A DNA stretch of 64,000 bases from Nepenthes gracilis (GCA_033239525.1 BSYO01000028.1:9727597-9791596); one strand, 5' to 3'; shown: positions 21,395-34,119, numbered from the stretch's first letter. Notes: generated by a model not told the origin, from the sequence alone. Program-made: numbers and translations.

Positions 21395-23335
21395 ATAATT
21401 ATCCATTATAAACATCAAAAAAACTCTAAGTTGGGACATTATCTTATTGATTTCAAGAATATTTTGACTTCAATCCAAAAGAAAAAGGGTTATCTTCATT
21501 TTCTTGCCCCGTAAAACGGCGTCACTTTTGATTTCAGCATTATTTGCTTTTACTTTAGAAAAGAAATATGCAAATTGATAGTAATACCCTAAAAACACTT
21601 ATTTTTATTTTCCTTAAAAAATCTCAAATCTAACAAAGAAAGGGTTAATGAGAGAAATTCAAGTGTGAAACACCCTCAAATACGTTTAACTTGAATTGGG
21701 GCAATCTAACAGCATTAGTCTTCTTAATCAATGTATTGTGCTGGCAAATGCTTGAGGCTTTGACACTGCTATAATCCAATTATACAATTGAATTAAGCTA
21801 ATATCAGCTTCATATTGAATTTGATCAAAAGAAGATATAGGAAATGTAACATCTTAGATTTTTCTTATATTATGACAAACATAAATTTGTATGTAAATTT
21901 AGGTAACTAATTAGTATATTTTGGGAATACTTTTTAGGCTCATTTAGGATACAGATGTTTTGAATAGAAATATTAATTAATTTAAAATTTATTAATGATA
22001 ATTTAGCATTCTAAAATAATATTCTGAATTTTAAAAATGATTAAATTATTAGGGTTAAATAAAAATACCCATTGATCAAATAAATTAGGGCTCTTAATAT
22101 ATATTAATTAGGTATAATTATAGAATAAATATAAGCTAAATTTAGGCCTAATTATTCCCTAATTAAGATTAAATTAAGTTAATTTTATTTTTGGAGGAAG
22201 GCCAAACCCTAACTCGAAATTCTCCAAATTAAAGACTTAATCATAAACTACCTTAAAGACAAATTTACAGCCACAATTTAGATCAAAATCGACTGTATCG
22301 TGGCTAAAAATTGGTCCTTCATGGCTAAGAAATTGGGTGCAGAAAAGCAGGGACAGCGCTACCATTTCATTGAAATTACACAATCAGACATGTAATTTGC
22401 CTAATGAAAAGTCTCTGAACACAGTCAATGGTGGCTTAAGCTAGTTGTCTGTAAATTTTAAAGGTTGAAAACGTAGTGGGTATCGCAAATTTGGAGAAGA
22501 AAATCCAAAGAGATAAAAAAACCCTAGAAAAAGAAAAAAATGATAAACGGACTAATACGGTAAACAATTCATTAATCTTTTTATTATTCCATGATGCAAT
22601 ACCTGTCTAATATCATGAACAATTATTCATTTGTGTCAAAATTTTCTTATAAGGTTGTAACACCTTCGATATTTTCAACTTAGGTTATTTAGATTTTAAT
22701 CAATTAAAGTTCTATTTTGGAATTAATGAAGAAGATGTAACCCAATGGAGTTAATAATTTATAAAAATTCGTGAATTAATTTTATAAAGATCCTAAACAA
22801 GTTAAATTTGTAAAAATTTTTAGAAATGCATGTTGGTAATTCACTCAATAAACAGTAAAAATATCTTTTAGCATTTTATTTTATCAGTTAGGATTCTTTT
22901 GGATATTAGACTATACTTACATGTGTAATTAGAATTAACAAAATATATTTATTATGACACTAGAATTAGCAAAGTAAAACCTAAACCCTGATAACTAGTA
23001 AAAGATTTCATTTTGCCTTTAAACCCTACTGATGTGATTTGGCCTCCTTCCTTTGCAATCAGATTTGGGGATCAGTAGGATCCTACTTCTTTTAAGAAAA
23101 AACAGGATCCTACTTTATTATATGAAACAATTTAATCAAAATTTAATTGCCAAAATTTAAAAAATAAAAAATATAATTATATTTTTAATTTTTTAATAAT
23201 ATTAATATCTACTAAATATTAAATTAAATATTAAAAATATTTTTAATAAAAATAATTATTTACATGTTATTATATAATATCTAAATTTTATCCGTAAAAT
23301 TTTTTAAATTTAATAGTGTGGATAAGAAAAGTAAG
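21395..23335. other. AT-rich intergenic sequence with LTR-like scraps
   Basis: TGTAACATCTTAG (near 21846) and TGTAACACCTTCG (near 22656) look like decayed LTR starts of the TGTAAC type common in plant gypsy elements, but I could not define ends. No gene is seen. Confidence 0.4.
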
Positions 23336-23339
23336 ATCA

Positions 23340-23700
23340 TGAGAGAAATAGGATCCCTCACACCGCTGGCAGCCGCCTCTTCCCCTCTCCCTCACTTACA
23401 ATACTGATATTAAATTAAAAGAAAAAAAAACGAGGAAGCCTTATCAGCGTCGCAGCTGCCATTCTCACATTTAAATCCCTAATTCCCTACTTTGTTTATA
23501 ATACATTTAAAACCCTAATTCCCTACTTTGTTTATAATACCTCCTTGGCCGCTACATTTCCCCCCAACCTTCAGTCTCACGGTAGGTTGAGAGAGAGAGA
23601 GAGAGAGCTTCGTCCGTAGGTTTAGAGAGAGAGAGAGAGAAGAGAGGAGAGGAAAAAGAGCTCCCACCTTTCCTTTCGAGCTAAGCTTGAAAGTGTTACC
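23340..23700 (+). promoter_or_regulatory. Promoter/5'-leader-like block without a following gene
   Basis: It contains a near-exact duplication of about 36 bp (23472-23507 and 23510-23545) with telo-box-like AAACCCTAA/AAATCCCTAA followed by TTTGTTTATAATAC. Then come a pyrimidine-rich CCTTCAGTCTCAC and two GA microsatellites. This resembles the promoter and leader of a plant ribosomal-protein or translation gene. No ATG-led coding exon follows on the plus strand within several hundred bases. Confidence 0.4.
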
Positions 23701-23799
23701 TTGAAGGCCATTCTTGATGTCATTAAATTAAATTTTGGTCATTTTAAAAAATAATTGTGTAATAAAATTTAAAGGAAAGTCAAATTTTAGATTCAAGCT

Positions 23800-24130
23800 T
23801 GGCGCATAAAGGACTCCTAATCCACACTCATAAGAATTTTAAGCACAATTCACGCACTTGATGAGCACTTCCGAGGCCCTCATGCATTTTATAGAAAATT
23901 TTGTGACGCTTAATGTGTGTCTTTGCAATGCTCATACGCAGTTTAGTTAGATTGGAGATATTTGACTCACACCTAATGTAGTGCTCTTGCACATTTGAGG
24001 GCTTGAGCAACAACTGATATGCATCTAACCAGTGCTCGTATGCCAGTTCATTTATATAAGTAGTACGCAGACTATTTTCAATTATTTTTATGAGAGAAAA
24101 GATGAATAAAGGAGAGAATGAGAAGAAAGT
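23800..24130. repeat. Dispersed repeat, copy 2
   Basis: The diverged partner of 13925-14250, with CTAACCAGTGC in the same order relative to a purine-rich tail (GATGAATAAAGGAGAGAATG). Class unknown. Confidence 0.4.
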
Positions 24131-24285
24131 AGATTTTAAGACCTTATTTTGACATATTAGTCAAATAGGAAGGTTAAGAAAAATATTATACACCCATTTC
24201 TTTGATTTATTTATTAATCTTTGTATTTTATCTATGTTTCTTGACTTGAAATGCATAGATGTGACCCATTTACTTCCCCTTCAAA

Positions 24286-24286
<1 letters not shown>

Positions 24287-24322
<36 letters not shown>

Positions 24323-24330
24323 TATATAAT
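24287..24330. repeat. (ATT)n and (AT)n microsatellite
   Basis: About ten ATT/TTA units run directly into an AT dinucleotide tract. Confidence 0.95.
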
Positions 24331-24929
24331 TTTTATTAAAAGTTTTGACACATTATTTGGTTTTTCTAAACATTTGAGGAGTTTGTCTATCTTATACAAA
24401 ATAAATAAATATTTAAAATATTATACTCATAAATAAAAATATTTGTAAAGAAAAAATTATGAACATGTGTAATTGGACCTTACATATGATAATCCATATA
24501 TGTTCTTTGAATCATACTCTATTTTGTTATTTATTTTGATATTTATACTTTCTCTTAGTATAAAAAATTTTATATTTATATTTTGCTTTAGTGAAAGTTT
24601 CATACTTTTTCTATAGAAAAAATTTTGAGCCTTTTGTTATAAAGTCCTCTGATTTATTATTTTGAGAATCATTATAAAAAATTAAATGAAATAATATATT
24701 CAAATGTATTAATACAGGTCAAATAAACTTAAAAATTGTACAATCATTCATAGGTGGCAAAACAAAGCGATGTTAACTCTGTCTATAAAGACTTGATACT
24801 ATTTTGAAGATATATTGATTGGTATATTATTACATGAGTGTGGATTATTTTAATAAGTCTATCTTGTTTTATGTTCCTGGGTATGAGTCTTTTGAATTCT
24901 AAGAAAATATCAGGAAGGAATTGTATGGT

Positions 24930-27080
24930 TTGATATTAGCTCTACATGCAAACCATTTGATTAGAGATTGGTGACTGAACTTACTTGGTTTATGTTGCTA
25001 CTTCTAGAAATCATATTGTATTTATCGAAGAAATCCCAATAGCGTGTGAGTTCAAAGATATTTTCTTGGAATGTCTGTTTACCTCTGAATTGAGAAATTG
25101 AGTTTACCATTGAAGTGATGCCAAAATCTACCCCAATCTTACGGCTCATTATGTGATAGCCCCATTTGAATTGAAGAAGTTGAAACAGTAATTGTAAGAG
25201 TTATGGGAAAAGGAAATTTTTGGCCGAGTGTGTCATCATAGGAAGTGTCAATACTCTTGGCAAATAAGAAAGATAGATCAATGATATTATATATATTAAT
25301 TATGGAGAATTGAATAAAATTATAATTAAAAATAAATATCCTCCACCAAGAATTGTCAATCTGTTTGGTTAATCACTAGAAGCATAGGTTTTCTTCAAGA
25401 TAGACATGTACTTGGGATATCACTAATTAAGGATCATGCAAGAGGACATACCTAAGATGATATTCAGAATGAGGTACAACTACTATGAATTTGAAATAAT
25501 GCCTTTTAGGTTAACAAATGCACCAATAACATATACAGATCATATTAGTCAAGCTTTTCAACTTTATCTGGAATAGTATATGGTAATATTTATTGATGAC
25601 ATTTTAATTTCCTTAAAAATTTTGAGGAGTATGAATCTCACTTTAGGACTGCCTTCTAAAGTTTGAGAGAAATGTGGTTATTCACTAAGTTAAAGAAATC
25701 CAAATTTTGGTTGGAAGTGACTTCTTTTTGGGGTACCTAATTTTCAAAAGATGAGTATCAATGGATTCAAATAAAATTAAGACAATAGCTAAGTTGGAAC
25801 AATTTGAAGTTCAAAGTTTTCTAGAATTAGCCAAATATTATAAGCTCTTTGATAAGAATATCTCAAAGATTGTAGTAATATTGACATATCTAATTCAAAA
25901 GTTATCAGTTTTCCTTTGGGACAAGAGCTGCAATAGAAGTATCCAAGAATTAAAGGACATACTGACTTTTGTACTAATTTTGTCAATTTTGGATAGTTTG
26001 GGAGGTTTTATGATTTATGGTGATAATTTGAAAAAGGTTTAGACTACGCTTTGATACAGTGTGATCAAGTTATTACTTACTAATAAGGCAATTCAAAACC
26101 TGTGAACAGAATTATTCCACTAATGCTTTAGAGTTGGTGATGGTGATATTTGATTTAAAGATTTGGAGATATTATTTATATAGAAAGAAATATATGATCT
26201 ATTTTAACCATAAAAGCCTAAAATATTTATTCTCACTGAAAGAGTTGAATATAAAACAATATTATTGGATGGATTTATTAAAAGACTGATTGAGAGATTT
26301 AATTCCAGTTAGGTAAGGCAAATGTTATTGCTAATACATTGAGTCAGAAGTCTTCAAGAATAATACTTATTTGATGACTGAGTAGAAGATGCAAGATGTG
26401 ATGAGAAGTTGTAATATACAGTTACACTCCCAATGCTCGAGGATGATTCTATCATATCTCCAAATTCAACCAAAGATTGTGGAAAAGATTAAAGAATATC
26501 AAATGATCGACTCATATTTAATAGAAATAATCAAAGGTTTAAATAGAATCACAAGAAAATTTTAATAATCGTGAGAATGGAATTGTTCGATTTCAAGTTA
26601 GAATTTGTTTGTCCATCATCAAAGATTTGAAAGAATGGATTTTAAATAAGGTCTATAAAGCAAATCACACCATTCAACCCAAAATAAATAAGATGTATCA
26701 GGATATGATAAAACTTATTTTGTGGTGGAATATGAAACAAGAGATCACAGCTTATATGGTGAAACGTATAGTATGTAAATAAGTGAAAACTGAATATAAG
26801 AAACTTCTAGCATTTTTATGCCATTTGATTATTCCTTGCTGGAAGAGGAAGTACATTACAATGGATTTTATTTTGCAACTACCTAGGATGGCAAAGAATT
26901 ATGATGCAGCATAAGTGATTATAGTTAAATTCACCAAATCATCTTTTTTTTTTTAACCTGTGAGGATGCATTTTCTAGAGACCGTTTGGTGAGACTATAT
27001 ATTAATAAAATTGTGTGAATACATGGTATTTAAATTTTGATTGTGCTATAGAATGAAAGTGGGAAGCCCAATAAAAATAG
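24930..27080 (+). mobile_element. Decayed Ty3/gypsy pol (chromovirus-type), plus strand
   Basis: Motifs occur in pol order with many stops and frameshifts. A pre-RT segment near 25040-25190 is followed by RT with MPFGLTNAP-like text near 25500 and a FIDDILI-like catalytic region near 25590 (second Asp retained). Next are the LKKSKFWLEV...FLG-like end of RT near 25700, RNase H with HKSLKY-like text near 26200, and integrase zinc-finger and core text near 26690-26900 (MYQDM, WWNMK, ITMDF-like). It stops just before the inverted LTR at 27126. No flanking LTR was found. Inactive. Confidence 0.75.
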
Positions 27081-27125
27081 GTTTGCCAAGTTATCGGATA
27101 GAAAATTTCACTCAATCAAAATTCT

Positions 27126-29509
27126 TGTGACGGACTGTATTTTTTGTCAAAAATCCGAAAAAATTTTCTCTATAATACAATTGTCAAGCTGATACAAAAA
27201 TTTATACAATCTCCTATACAATACAAAATACATTCATAAATTTCATCAGTCAATAACATGCAACAACACCACAAACTATACAGGATCCAAAAGCCATCAC
27301 TTAATTATGGCTCCAATATTAGGAATCTAAACACAACGTCGGTCAAAATGAGATGCCACTAGGTGCCTGTTACAAACCATAATAATCTGTAAAAGTATAA
27401 ATAAATTCAAAACGATAGCAGAAACTAAATCATCTGATTATCAGTCTTATTTACAATATACATTGAGATTCCAAAAGATATATAAACTTATTTACAAATT
27501 TCATGATATCAATAAAACTACAATCTCTAAGTCTTCGGCATGATCTTCCAAATCTAGAACCTAGACCACTTTTAGCCACTACTTTGACCCGTCGGGTATA
27601 TCAAACATGTGCTAAAATAGAGATAAGGAGAAGTAAAAATGAGCTAACAGCTCAACAAGTGCAATATTCTCAAGGCAATAACGATATATGCAAAATAAAG
27701 CAAAAGAGAAATACATGACATAATGAGGATCCATAAACATAAAATATGATCGACTGCACCTTTGGAATACGATTGACTTCTCATATTTTATCTTGCTTTT
27801 CTTTGAGATGTAAATTATACATAAGTACTTATTTTTGTAGAATAAAGCCAGTAGGTCGTACTCACTAATGATACGAGAGAACGAAAAAAGGATCATGATA
27901 CACCATATGATTTAAGGTCATACCCTTCTATCATCGACCCAAAGATGGGCCATCCATATAATGCCTGCAGATAGGCCAATAAAGAAATACCCCCACATGT
28001 ATCCTCGGGGTCCAGAGGCAGTCCTCGTTCTTTTATAGTAGTATCCTAAAGCGTGCCACGGATATTATCCACTCCCGTAAGTAGCCAGGATACGCGACCA
28101 GGGTAATCATTGAGTTTCCACCGTGATATAAATGGCATGCCGGAAAATATTACCCTATAAACACATATCCACGGTCCTAGATTTCATGATTTCTTACGCT
28201 TTTGAGGAAAGGTTTACCATATTTCATTCACATAGTTCTCGCACCGGAAGAACAGATTATTCATATCACGTATTGTGGCATTTTTCTCCGAATATTCATA
28301 TGCTTTTTATCTTACTTTCAGATTTAAATTATTTCATGACTTAACTTATATACGAATATCATATGCATAGCTAAGATTGAGAATTCTTACCATCGAAAAG
28401 TGGATTGACTTGACAGACTTTCGGATACAAATTTCCTTCGCAATTACATATGCCAAAACTTTTGAATTATAGAATTAAACTTATACAAATATATATATCA
28501 ATTAATTAACAATTAAATATGGAAAATCATGTAAAATATCGTTCAATGTCATCGAGTGAACAGTACCCGCATGAACAATGCACATAAATAGTATCTGGAT
28601 ACATATATCACTTAATTCTTAGAAATTTGGGCATTCAACAGGTACATCATCAAATTCAAGGTATGAGTAAGTATAATCTTAAGTCAATTATGTATCAAAT
28701 TGAGTTTAATCCATTAAAAGGGGTCGGGGCACAGGTTAGGGTCTCATCGAACAAAATTTCACATAAAACCTCAAACTCAAATACCCAATTAATAAATTAA
28801 TATGTCTAAGTCAAGGGTAATCATATTCTAGATCCAAATTAAGCAAAAGGTCCAAAAATTTTATAGGTAACATGTCTGGGCGAATCCTAGGGTTTTGGCA
28901 AACAAAAATTTAAATAAATCCACTAAATCGGGCATCCAATCAGTAAATTAACTTATATAGGATATAAGCAATGGTATTTTAGTCCTAATTTATGCACAAG
29001 TCCCAAAAATCGGAGGCCGAAATCACTCGGGCACGAGGTTAGAGTTTCATGAACATTGGGGTTTATGTACGAAATTCGGTATAAATCCTCAAATTTGAAC
29101 ATGAAATTCATATATATGTATGCTAGAATCATAGGCTTTACAAATATATACATGGGGTAGGGTATCAAGATAAAAATATCCGAATGAGATCGAACGAAAA
29201 TCAAAAAAATGGAAGAAAAGGATATAGATGCACTTGCCTCGACCCGCTCTACGATTTCTCCAACTAGCTCGAAGCCAGAATTCGTCCCGAAGGCCTTCGT
29301 TTGGCTATCTCTCACTCTTCTCTCTCCCCCCTCTCTACCTAAACGTTGTTGCTTCTGTTTCCCGAAACCCCCTCTTCTCCCTTCTTATTCTTTGTTCTTC
29401 TTCTATTCTTGTGAGATCCTGAAATCAAATAAGTTTAAAATTAAAGTAAAATATTGCTACCTAAAAATCGGAGTATTTTAATTTTGACTTAAACCGGAGT
29501 GGCCTTACA
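27126..29509 (-). mobile_element. Long LTR, copy A, minus orientation (probable solo LTR)
   Basis: Read on the minus strand it runs TGTAAGGCCACTCCGG ... CCGTCACA, about 2.4 kb, with no coding frame. Alignable text, including TATTTAATTG, ATTTGTATAAGT, GGTAAGAATTCT and ATGATATTCGTAT, is shared with copy C at 53347-56047 in the same order. The flanks ATTCT and TCACT do not match as a target duplication, so either one end is mis-set or the locus rearranged. The family is probably of chromovirus (Tekay/Del-like) type, judging only from LTR length and TGTAA ends. Confidence 0.65.
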
Positions 29510-29543
29510 TCACTGGAAGATTAGAACTAATGGTAGTCAAAAT

Positions 29544-29868
29544 ATTGACCGGTGTCATAATATTGACCGGTGTCAAAATGTTGACTAACAACGAGATATT
29601 GACTATCGTCAAAATGTTAACCAATGTCAAGAAGTTGACCGGCGTTAAAATGTTGACCGGAAGGTTGGCCGAAAGGTTGACCAATTTTTAGAAATATTGA
29701 TCGACCTTAAATAAGAGAAAAGAAATGATTGACCGACTTTGAGTAAAAGTTGGGCCGAATTAGAGTACGAAGTGTTGACCGAAAAAGTTGACCAATAGAA
29801 ATGTTGACCGACTTTGAAGAAAATGTTGACCAGTAAGAATTGACTACCGAATTCAGAAGTTTTGACCA
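29544..29868 (+). promoter_or_regulatory. Dense array of W-box cores (TTGACC/TTGACT)
   Basis: Roughly 14 copies of TTGAC[CT] occur on the plus strand in about 325 bp, embedded in a degenerate repeat of the form (A/T)TGTTGACCGG-TGTCAAAA. W-boxes are the binding site of WRKY transcription factors. The array lies in the upstream part of LTR copy B. That it is functional is inference. Confidence 0.6.
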
Positions 29869-30754
29869 GAATAAATTAAGAGCAAACTAAAGACAATGGC
29901 CAACCTTGTTGTTTAGACAGTTAGATCCCAACTAGATCTGAATCTAATCAGAGTAAGTGAACTACCCTGTTGACCTTCCAGATGAAAGTATCAAATAGGT
30001 AACCCACCCCACTTACTCCACTTAATCCCTCCTCTTTATATATTGAGGTCCAGTTAAGGGACGGGTGTGAAAATTCTGACAAGAAAAAAGGGTAAGGAGT
30101 GAAGATGGATAAAAAGTTTCAAGTCAGTCGGAGTGGACGGTCAACAGTCAGGCAAGTGTACTCTCGTTTTCAAGCTTAAATTGTAATAATGTTTTAATGC
30201 AAGTATACCTTTCCTTTTTAAACTAAAATTTTACTTATGTTTTCAAGACCCGACTTTAAGAAAAATTGTAAGTGTTTTCTTCCGATTTAATACTTCAGCA
30301 CATAGTATACTTGCGGTTTTAATTACTACTTGATGTCATGCTTGTTGAACGATTGAACTGAAAATATGATTTTAATTTTATGATTAATTCATGCTTGCTG
30401 CTTTCTAATATTCGCTTTCTGCTCAACTTATAATTGAACTTGAATTGTATAAAAATGGAGAAGTAAACCGCCTTTGAGTCATAATAAAGAATTATTGACC
30501 GGAATGAGATTTATGGATTTGAAACCGGTTTCATGTCAACTAAAAATCTTTTTACTTGATCGGAATAAGAAAAATAAATTTGAAATCGGCTTTGTAATAT
30601 GACGATCGAAAATTTTGTGCCCGTCCGAAATGTGAACTAAAGAAGAAGTGAACCAATCTTATGACAAGATAAATAAGATCGGATTTTGGCACTGGAAAAT
30701 AAAATTTTTCGATATACCTTAGAACATTATTGTGGTAATCGAGGATAACGAAAA

Positions 30755-30895
30755 GAAGCCATCCTCGGGGCTTTGTACAATGAGAAAATGAGAGCCGTCC
30801 TCGGGGCTTTGTACAAAGAGAAAATAAGAGCTGTTCTCAGGGCTTTGTATAAATAGACAGTGAGATCCATCCTCGGGGCTTTGTATAATGAGGTA
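30755..30895 (+). repeat. Four-unit tandem repeat in LTR copy B
   Basis: Four units of about 40 bp share the core CCTCGGGGCTTTGTACAA (variants CTCAGGG and TGTATAA), followed by AGAGAAAA/ATGAGAAA. Confidence 0.85.
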
Positions 30896-31636
30896 TTATC
30901 GTGATTGTGAGGAGATGTACACAATCTATCATCGATTATTACCCCCTTCGCTAGCAATATCCTTTACCGATAAAAATAAAAGAGAAGAAAAATTTTATAA
31001 TAAGACCGACTCGATTTTCTATCCCGATTTTTAGAATTTTGACTGCTTCGACTTTCCAGATTACCTTTGCATTATGTATCTGTCATGATCCGATTAACTG
31101 TTATTTTATAATATTTATATTGCATATGTATCTGTATTCACCTTACGATATAAACGCTTTATGAAAAATCTGCATGTGCCTTATTGAGCTCCGACTCACT
31201 GTTTTCTATTTTTTTCCCTCCAAATGAAATTATGAAGCTCGTGCCTGACAAGATGGAGTGACTAGAACTCCGTCTGAATGATTCTAAGGACTCGAAATTA
31301 TATTTTGGAGTTACCCAGAAGAAGTAGTTTTATTGTAATGATCTGATTGAAACATATAAATTTTTATAATTAGACTTTTATAACCATGCATGTATAAACG
31401 AGTTTTATGGGTACGAACGTGAATGATTCGGCAAGTTATTAGATTGACTTCCGTTTTTGTGGATATCGTGTAAGTGTCCCTGATGGCATCTGTAATCCTG
31501 TGATTGAGAGGATGATCGGCTCGAACCAAATCACCGGAACCTTGATGTCAGTTTTGGGAGGTCGCTGACTGAATACAAAAAAAAATAAAATCCGTTCCGT
31601 CACAACTCTTTTATTGTTTTACATTTAGATAATATC

Positions 31637-31674
<38 letters not shown>
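31637..31674. repeat. (TTA)n microsatellite
   Basis: An uninterrupted ATT/TTA run of about 12 units just downstream of LTR copy B. Confidence 0.95.
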
Positions 31675-31675
<1 letters not shown>

Positions 31676-31859
31676 CTTATTTCTTTTTATTTAAATCTCA
31701 AAACCCAAATCGATACCTGGGCGCTAGCCCAATAATTTTAAATATTCTTCAAAATTTTTATAATATTTAATTAATTTTTTATTATACCTAAATTACCTAA
31801 AATTAAATAAACTTAATTAAATCAGACAAAAAATATTTGAGATATTACAATTCTCAATT

Positions 31860-32035
31860 TCTGAGGCGAAATTTATTTCTCCTAGAGGAAGCCTGGGATG
31901 TAATCCTCATTCAAATGGCAACCTACCAGAAAAGAATTGCTGTATATTGCAATCAGAAAGTAAAGGCACGAAAATTCAAAATCGACGTCTTAGTATTAAG
32001 GAACATTTAAGTCATTGGAAAGTTTGCACATAGAC
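31860..32035 (+). mobile_element. Fragment of a Tat-type gypsy integrase C-terminus
   Basis: One plus-strand frame reads MATYQKRIAVYCNQKVKARK followed by FKIDVLVLR, preceded by LLEEAWDV. This matches the integrase region after the catalytic core in Tat/Athila elements (pattern LLEE..A..R.AAYQQ...YYN..VK.R.F..GDLVLR). It is isolated: no core domain lies upstream. Confidence 0.65.
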
Positions 32036-32501
32036 ATCATTATTCTCCCAAACTTAGGAATAGCAATTCCTTGTATTCCCAGTACTCTAAAATAGGACAT
32101 ATAAACTAGATGCGTAGACTAAAAAACTAGTCTTGCATACTTCATTCTGCAACACTTCATTAGGTAGCTTCCCTCTGTAACGCTTCATTGTACTTTGATA
32201 GCAAGTCAACATTTTCGTAGGTGGCCCTTTTCAGTCAGCACCCTTTGCAAGTAGCCCTTTTCAGACAGCAACGTCGTGACTATTGACCGTATGAGGCCGG
32301 CAAGGATGCCGGCAAGGACGCCAGCAACACCAATGCTTTATCTTCCTCCTTAATCTCCTCATCAATGGCCGACATTTGCATCACTAGCCGATTAAATTCA
32401 TCCAAGTGCTTCTCAAAACTCTCTCCTTCAGACAACCGTAGGCCATAAAACTACTTCTTCATATGCAATCTGGTTGTTAAGGATTATGACTTATACTGGC
32501 T
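32036..32501 (-). mobile_element. Copia gag fragment adjoining the tandem duplication
   Basis: On the minus strand, text like HLDEFN...LVMQMSAIDEEIKEEDKALVLL is recoverable with frame changes (about 32290-32460). This is the UBN2-type copia gag and continues from the gag start in unit 1 of the duplication. Confidence 0.55.
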
Positions 32502-33310
32502 CTCCAACTTCTCCCAAACTTCCACCAGGTCTGATAGACCGAGGACCTCCTGGAGCGTGTTGTCCGTAAAACACAACTTGACCGTGCAATTAGCAAGATC
32601 CTTCCTGTCTTGCCACTCCTCCTCTGTCAAGTTCTCCGACCTCTCCTCCTTCTTCCGAAGAGCTTTTACTGTCTTTTCTCAGGTCAAAATATTTCTCACC
32701 CTAGTCTGCCAAAGAATGAAATTATTTTATCCATTGAACTACTGGTTGCCACAAGTAGACTTGGTCGAAAGCTTGATGCCTCATCGCTTTCCCTCCACTT
32801 CTGGCAGACGGTCTCCGACAAATTCCACTCCGAAATTTGTCACTCCAACCATCACACAAAATTTGTGTGATCCACCGATAATAAAACTTATTTATTGAGT
32901 TACCCACAAGGGAGCGACCAACCCCAACAAGAATCACTGGAAGAAGATTGAGGAATTAGCCAAGGGGAGCCTTCTAATAAAGTTCTACGGACCTCGATAA
33001 AAGATGAAATGATGTTTTGATGTTGCACTCGAATCAGCATGAACATTCCTACACATTGCATAACAAATGAAGTCGTTAGCATGGTGGTGACTGAACAAGT
33101 GAGAGCACCAATGCGTATGTAGCAAGATGTGGACAACTAAAAGGGAAGTTGTTCCATTTTTGGGTGATGACTTTAGTCATATATCTTCCCCATATTTTAT
33201 CATCCTCATTTTATAGGAGTATAAGACTACTAACTAAAATAAATATTAACTTTATCAAAGAATTTCTGCGACATTCTCCATTTCAATGCCTTTATTAATT
33301 TGGAATTTTA
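32502..33310 (-). repeat. Tandem duplication unit 1: copia gag start plus upstream leader
   Basis: This 809 bp unit is followed immediately by a highly similar second unit. It contains, on the minus strand, the start of a copia gag and the upstream leader with CCCACAAGGGAG(C/T)GACC and a TATA-containing segment. Differences from unit 2 are scattered substitutions and short indels, so the duplication is not very recent. Confidence 0.8.
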
Positions 33311-34119
33311 CTCCAACTTCTCCCAAACCTCCACCAGGTCTGATAGACCGAGAACCTCCTAGAGTGTGTTGTCCATAAAACACAACTTAATCGTACAATT
33401 AGCAAGATCCCTCCTGTCTAGCCACTCCTCCTCTGTCAAGTTCTCTGACCTCTCCTCCTTCTTCCGAAGAACTTTTACCGTCCTTTTCCGTGTCAAAATA
33501 TTTCTCACCCTAGTCTGCCAAATGATGAAATTATTTTGTCCATTGAACTGCTGATTGTCACAAGCAGACTTGGTCAAGAGCTTGAGGCCTCATCGCTTTC
33601 CCTCCACTTTCGGCAGACGGTCTTCAGCAAATTCCACTCCGAAATTCGTCACTCCAACCATCACACAAAACTTGTGTGATCCACCGATTATAAAACTTGT
33701 TTGTTGAGTTACCCACAAGGGAGTGACCTACCCCAACAAGAATCACTGGAAGAAGATTGAGGAATTAACCAAGGGGAGCCTTCTACCGAAGTTTTACGGA
33801 CCTCGATAAAAGATGAAATGATGTTTTGACAGTGCACTCGAATCAGCATGAACATTCCTACACACTACATAACAAATGAAGTCATTAGCATGGTGGTGAC
33901 TGAACAAGTGAGAGCACCAATGCGTATGTAGCAAGATGTGGACAACTAAAAGGGAAGTTGTTCCATTTTTGGGTGATGACTTTAGTCATATATCTTCCCC
34001 ATATTTTATCATCCTCTATTTTATAGGGAGTATAAGACTACCAACTAAAATAAATGTTAATTTGATCAAAGAATTTCTCGCAACATTCTCCATTTCAATG
34101 CCTTTATTAATTTGGAATT
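33311..34119 (-). repeat. Tandem duplication unit 2: copia gag start plus upstream leader
   Basis: The minus-strand frame 33577-33359 begins MTKSACDNQQFNGQNNF and continues IIWQTRVRNIL with EEEWLDRRDLA, the typical start of a copia gag. Upstream (to the right) lies TGTTGGGGTAGGTCACTCCC, resembling the end of the solo LTR at 39893-40898, so the two belong to related copia families. Confidence 0.75.

Larger units (their letters stand above)
29510..31604 (+). mobile_element. Long LTR, copy B, plus orientation, joined head-to-head to copy A
   Basis: It ends CCGTTCCGTCACA, identical to the end of copy C. It carries the shared splice-donor-like AGGCAAGTGTACTC (30150-30163) and the CTCACT pyrimidine-rich stretch before 31230. 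Its own 5' end is not recognisable where it meets copy A. No protein-coding frame. Confidence 0.6.

Noticed and set aside
22680..22760. A decayed TGTAACACC LTR start
   Set aside because: Only the start motif is visible; no matching end, target duplication or internal domain was found.
31860..31910. A possible polypurine tract and LTR start (GGGATGTAATCC)
   Set aside because: The surrounding frame reads as Tat integrase C-terminus (LLEEAWDV...MATYQKR), which explains the sequence better.
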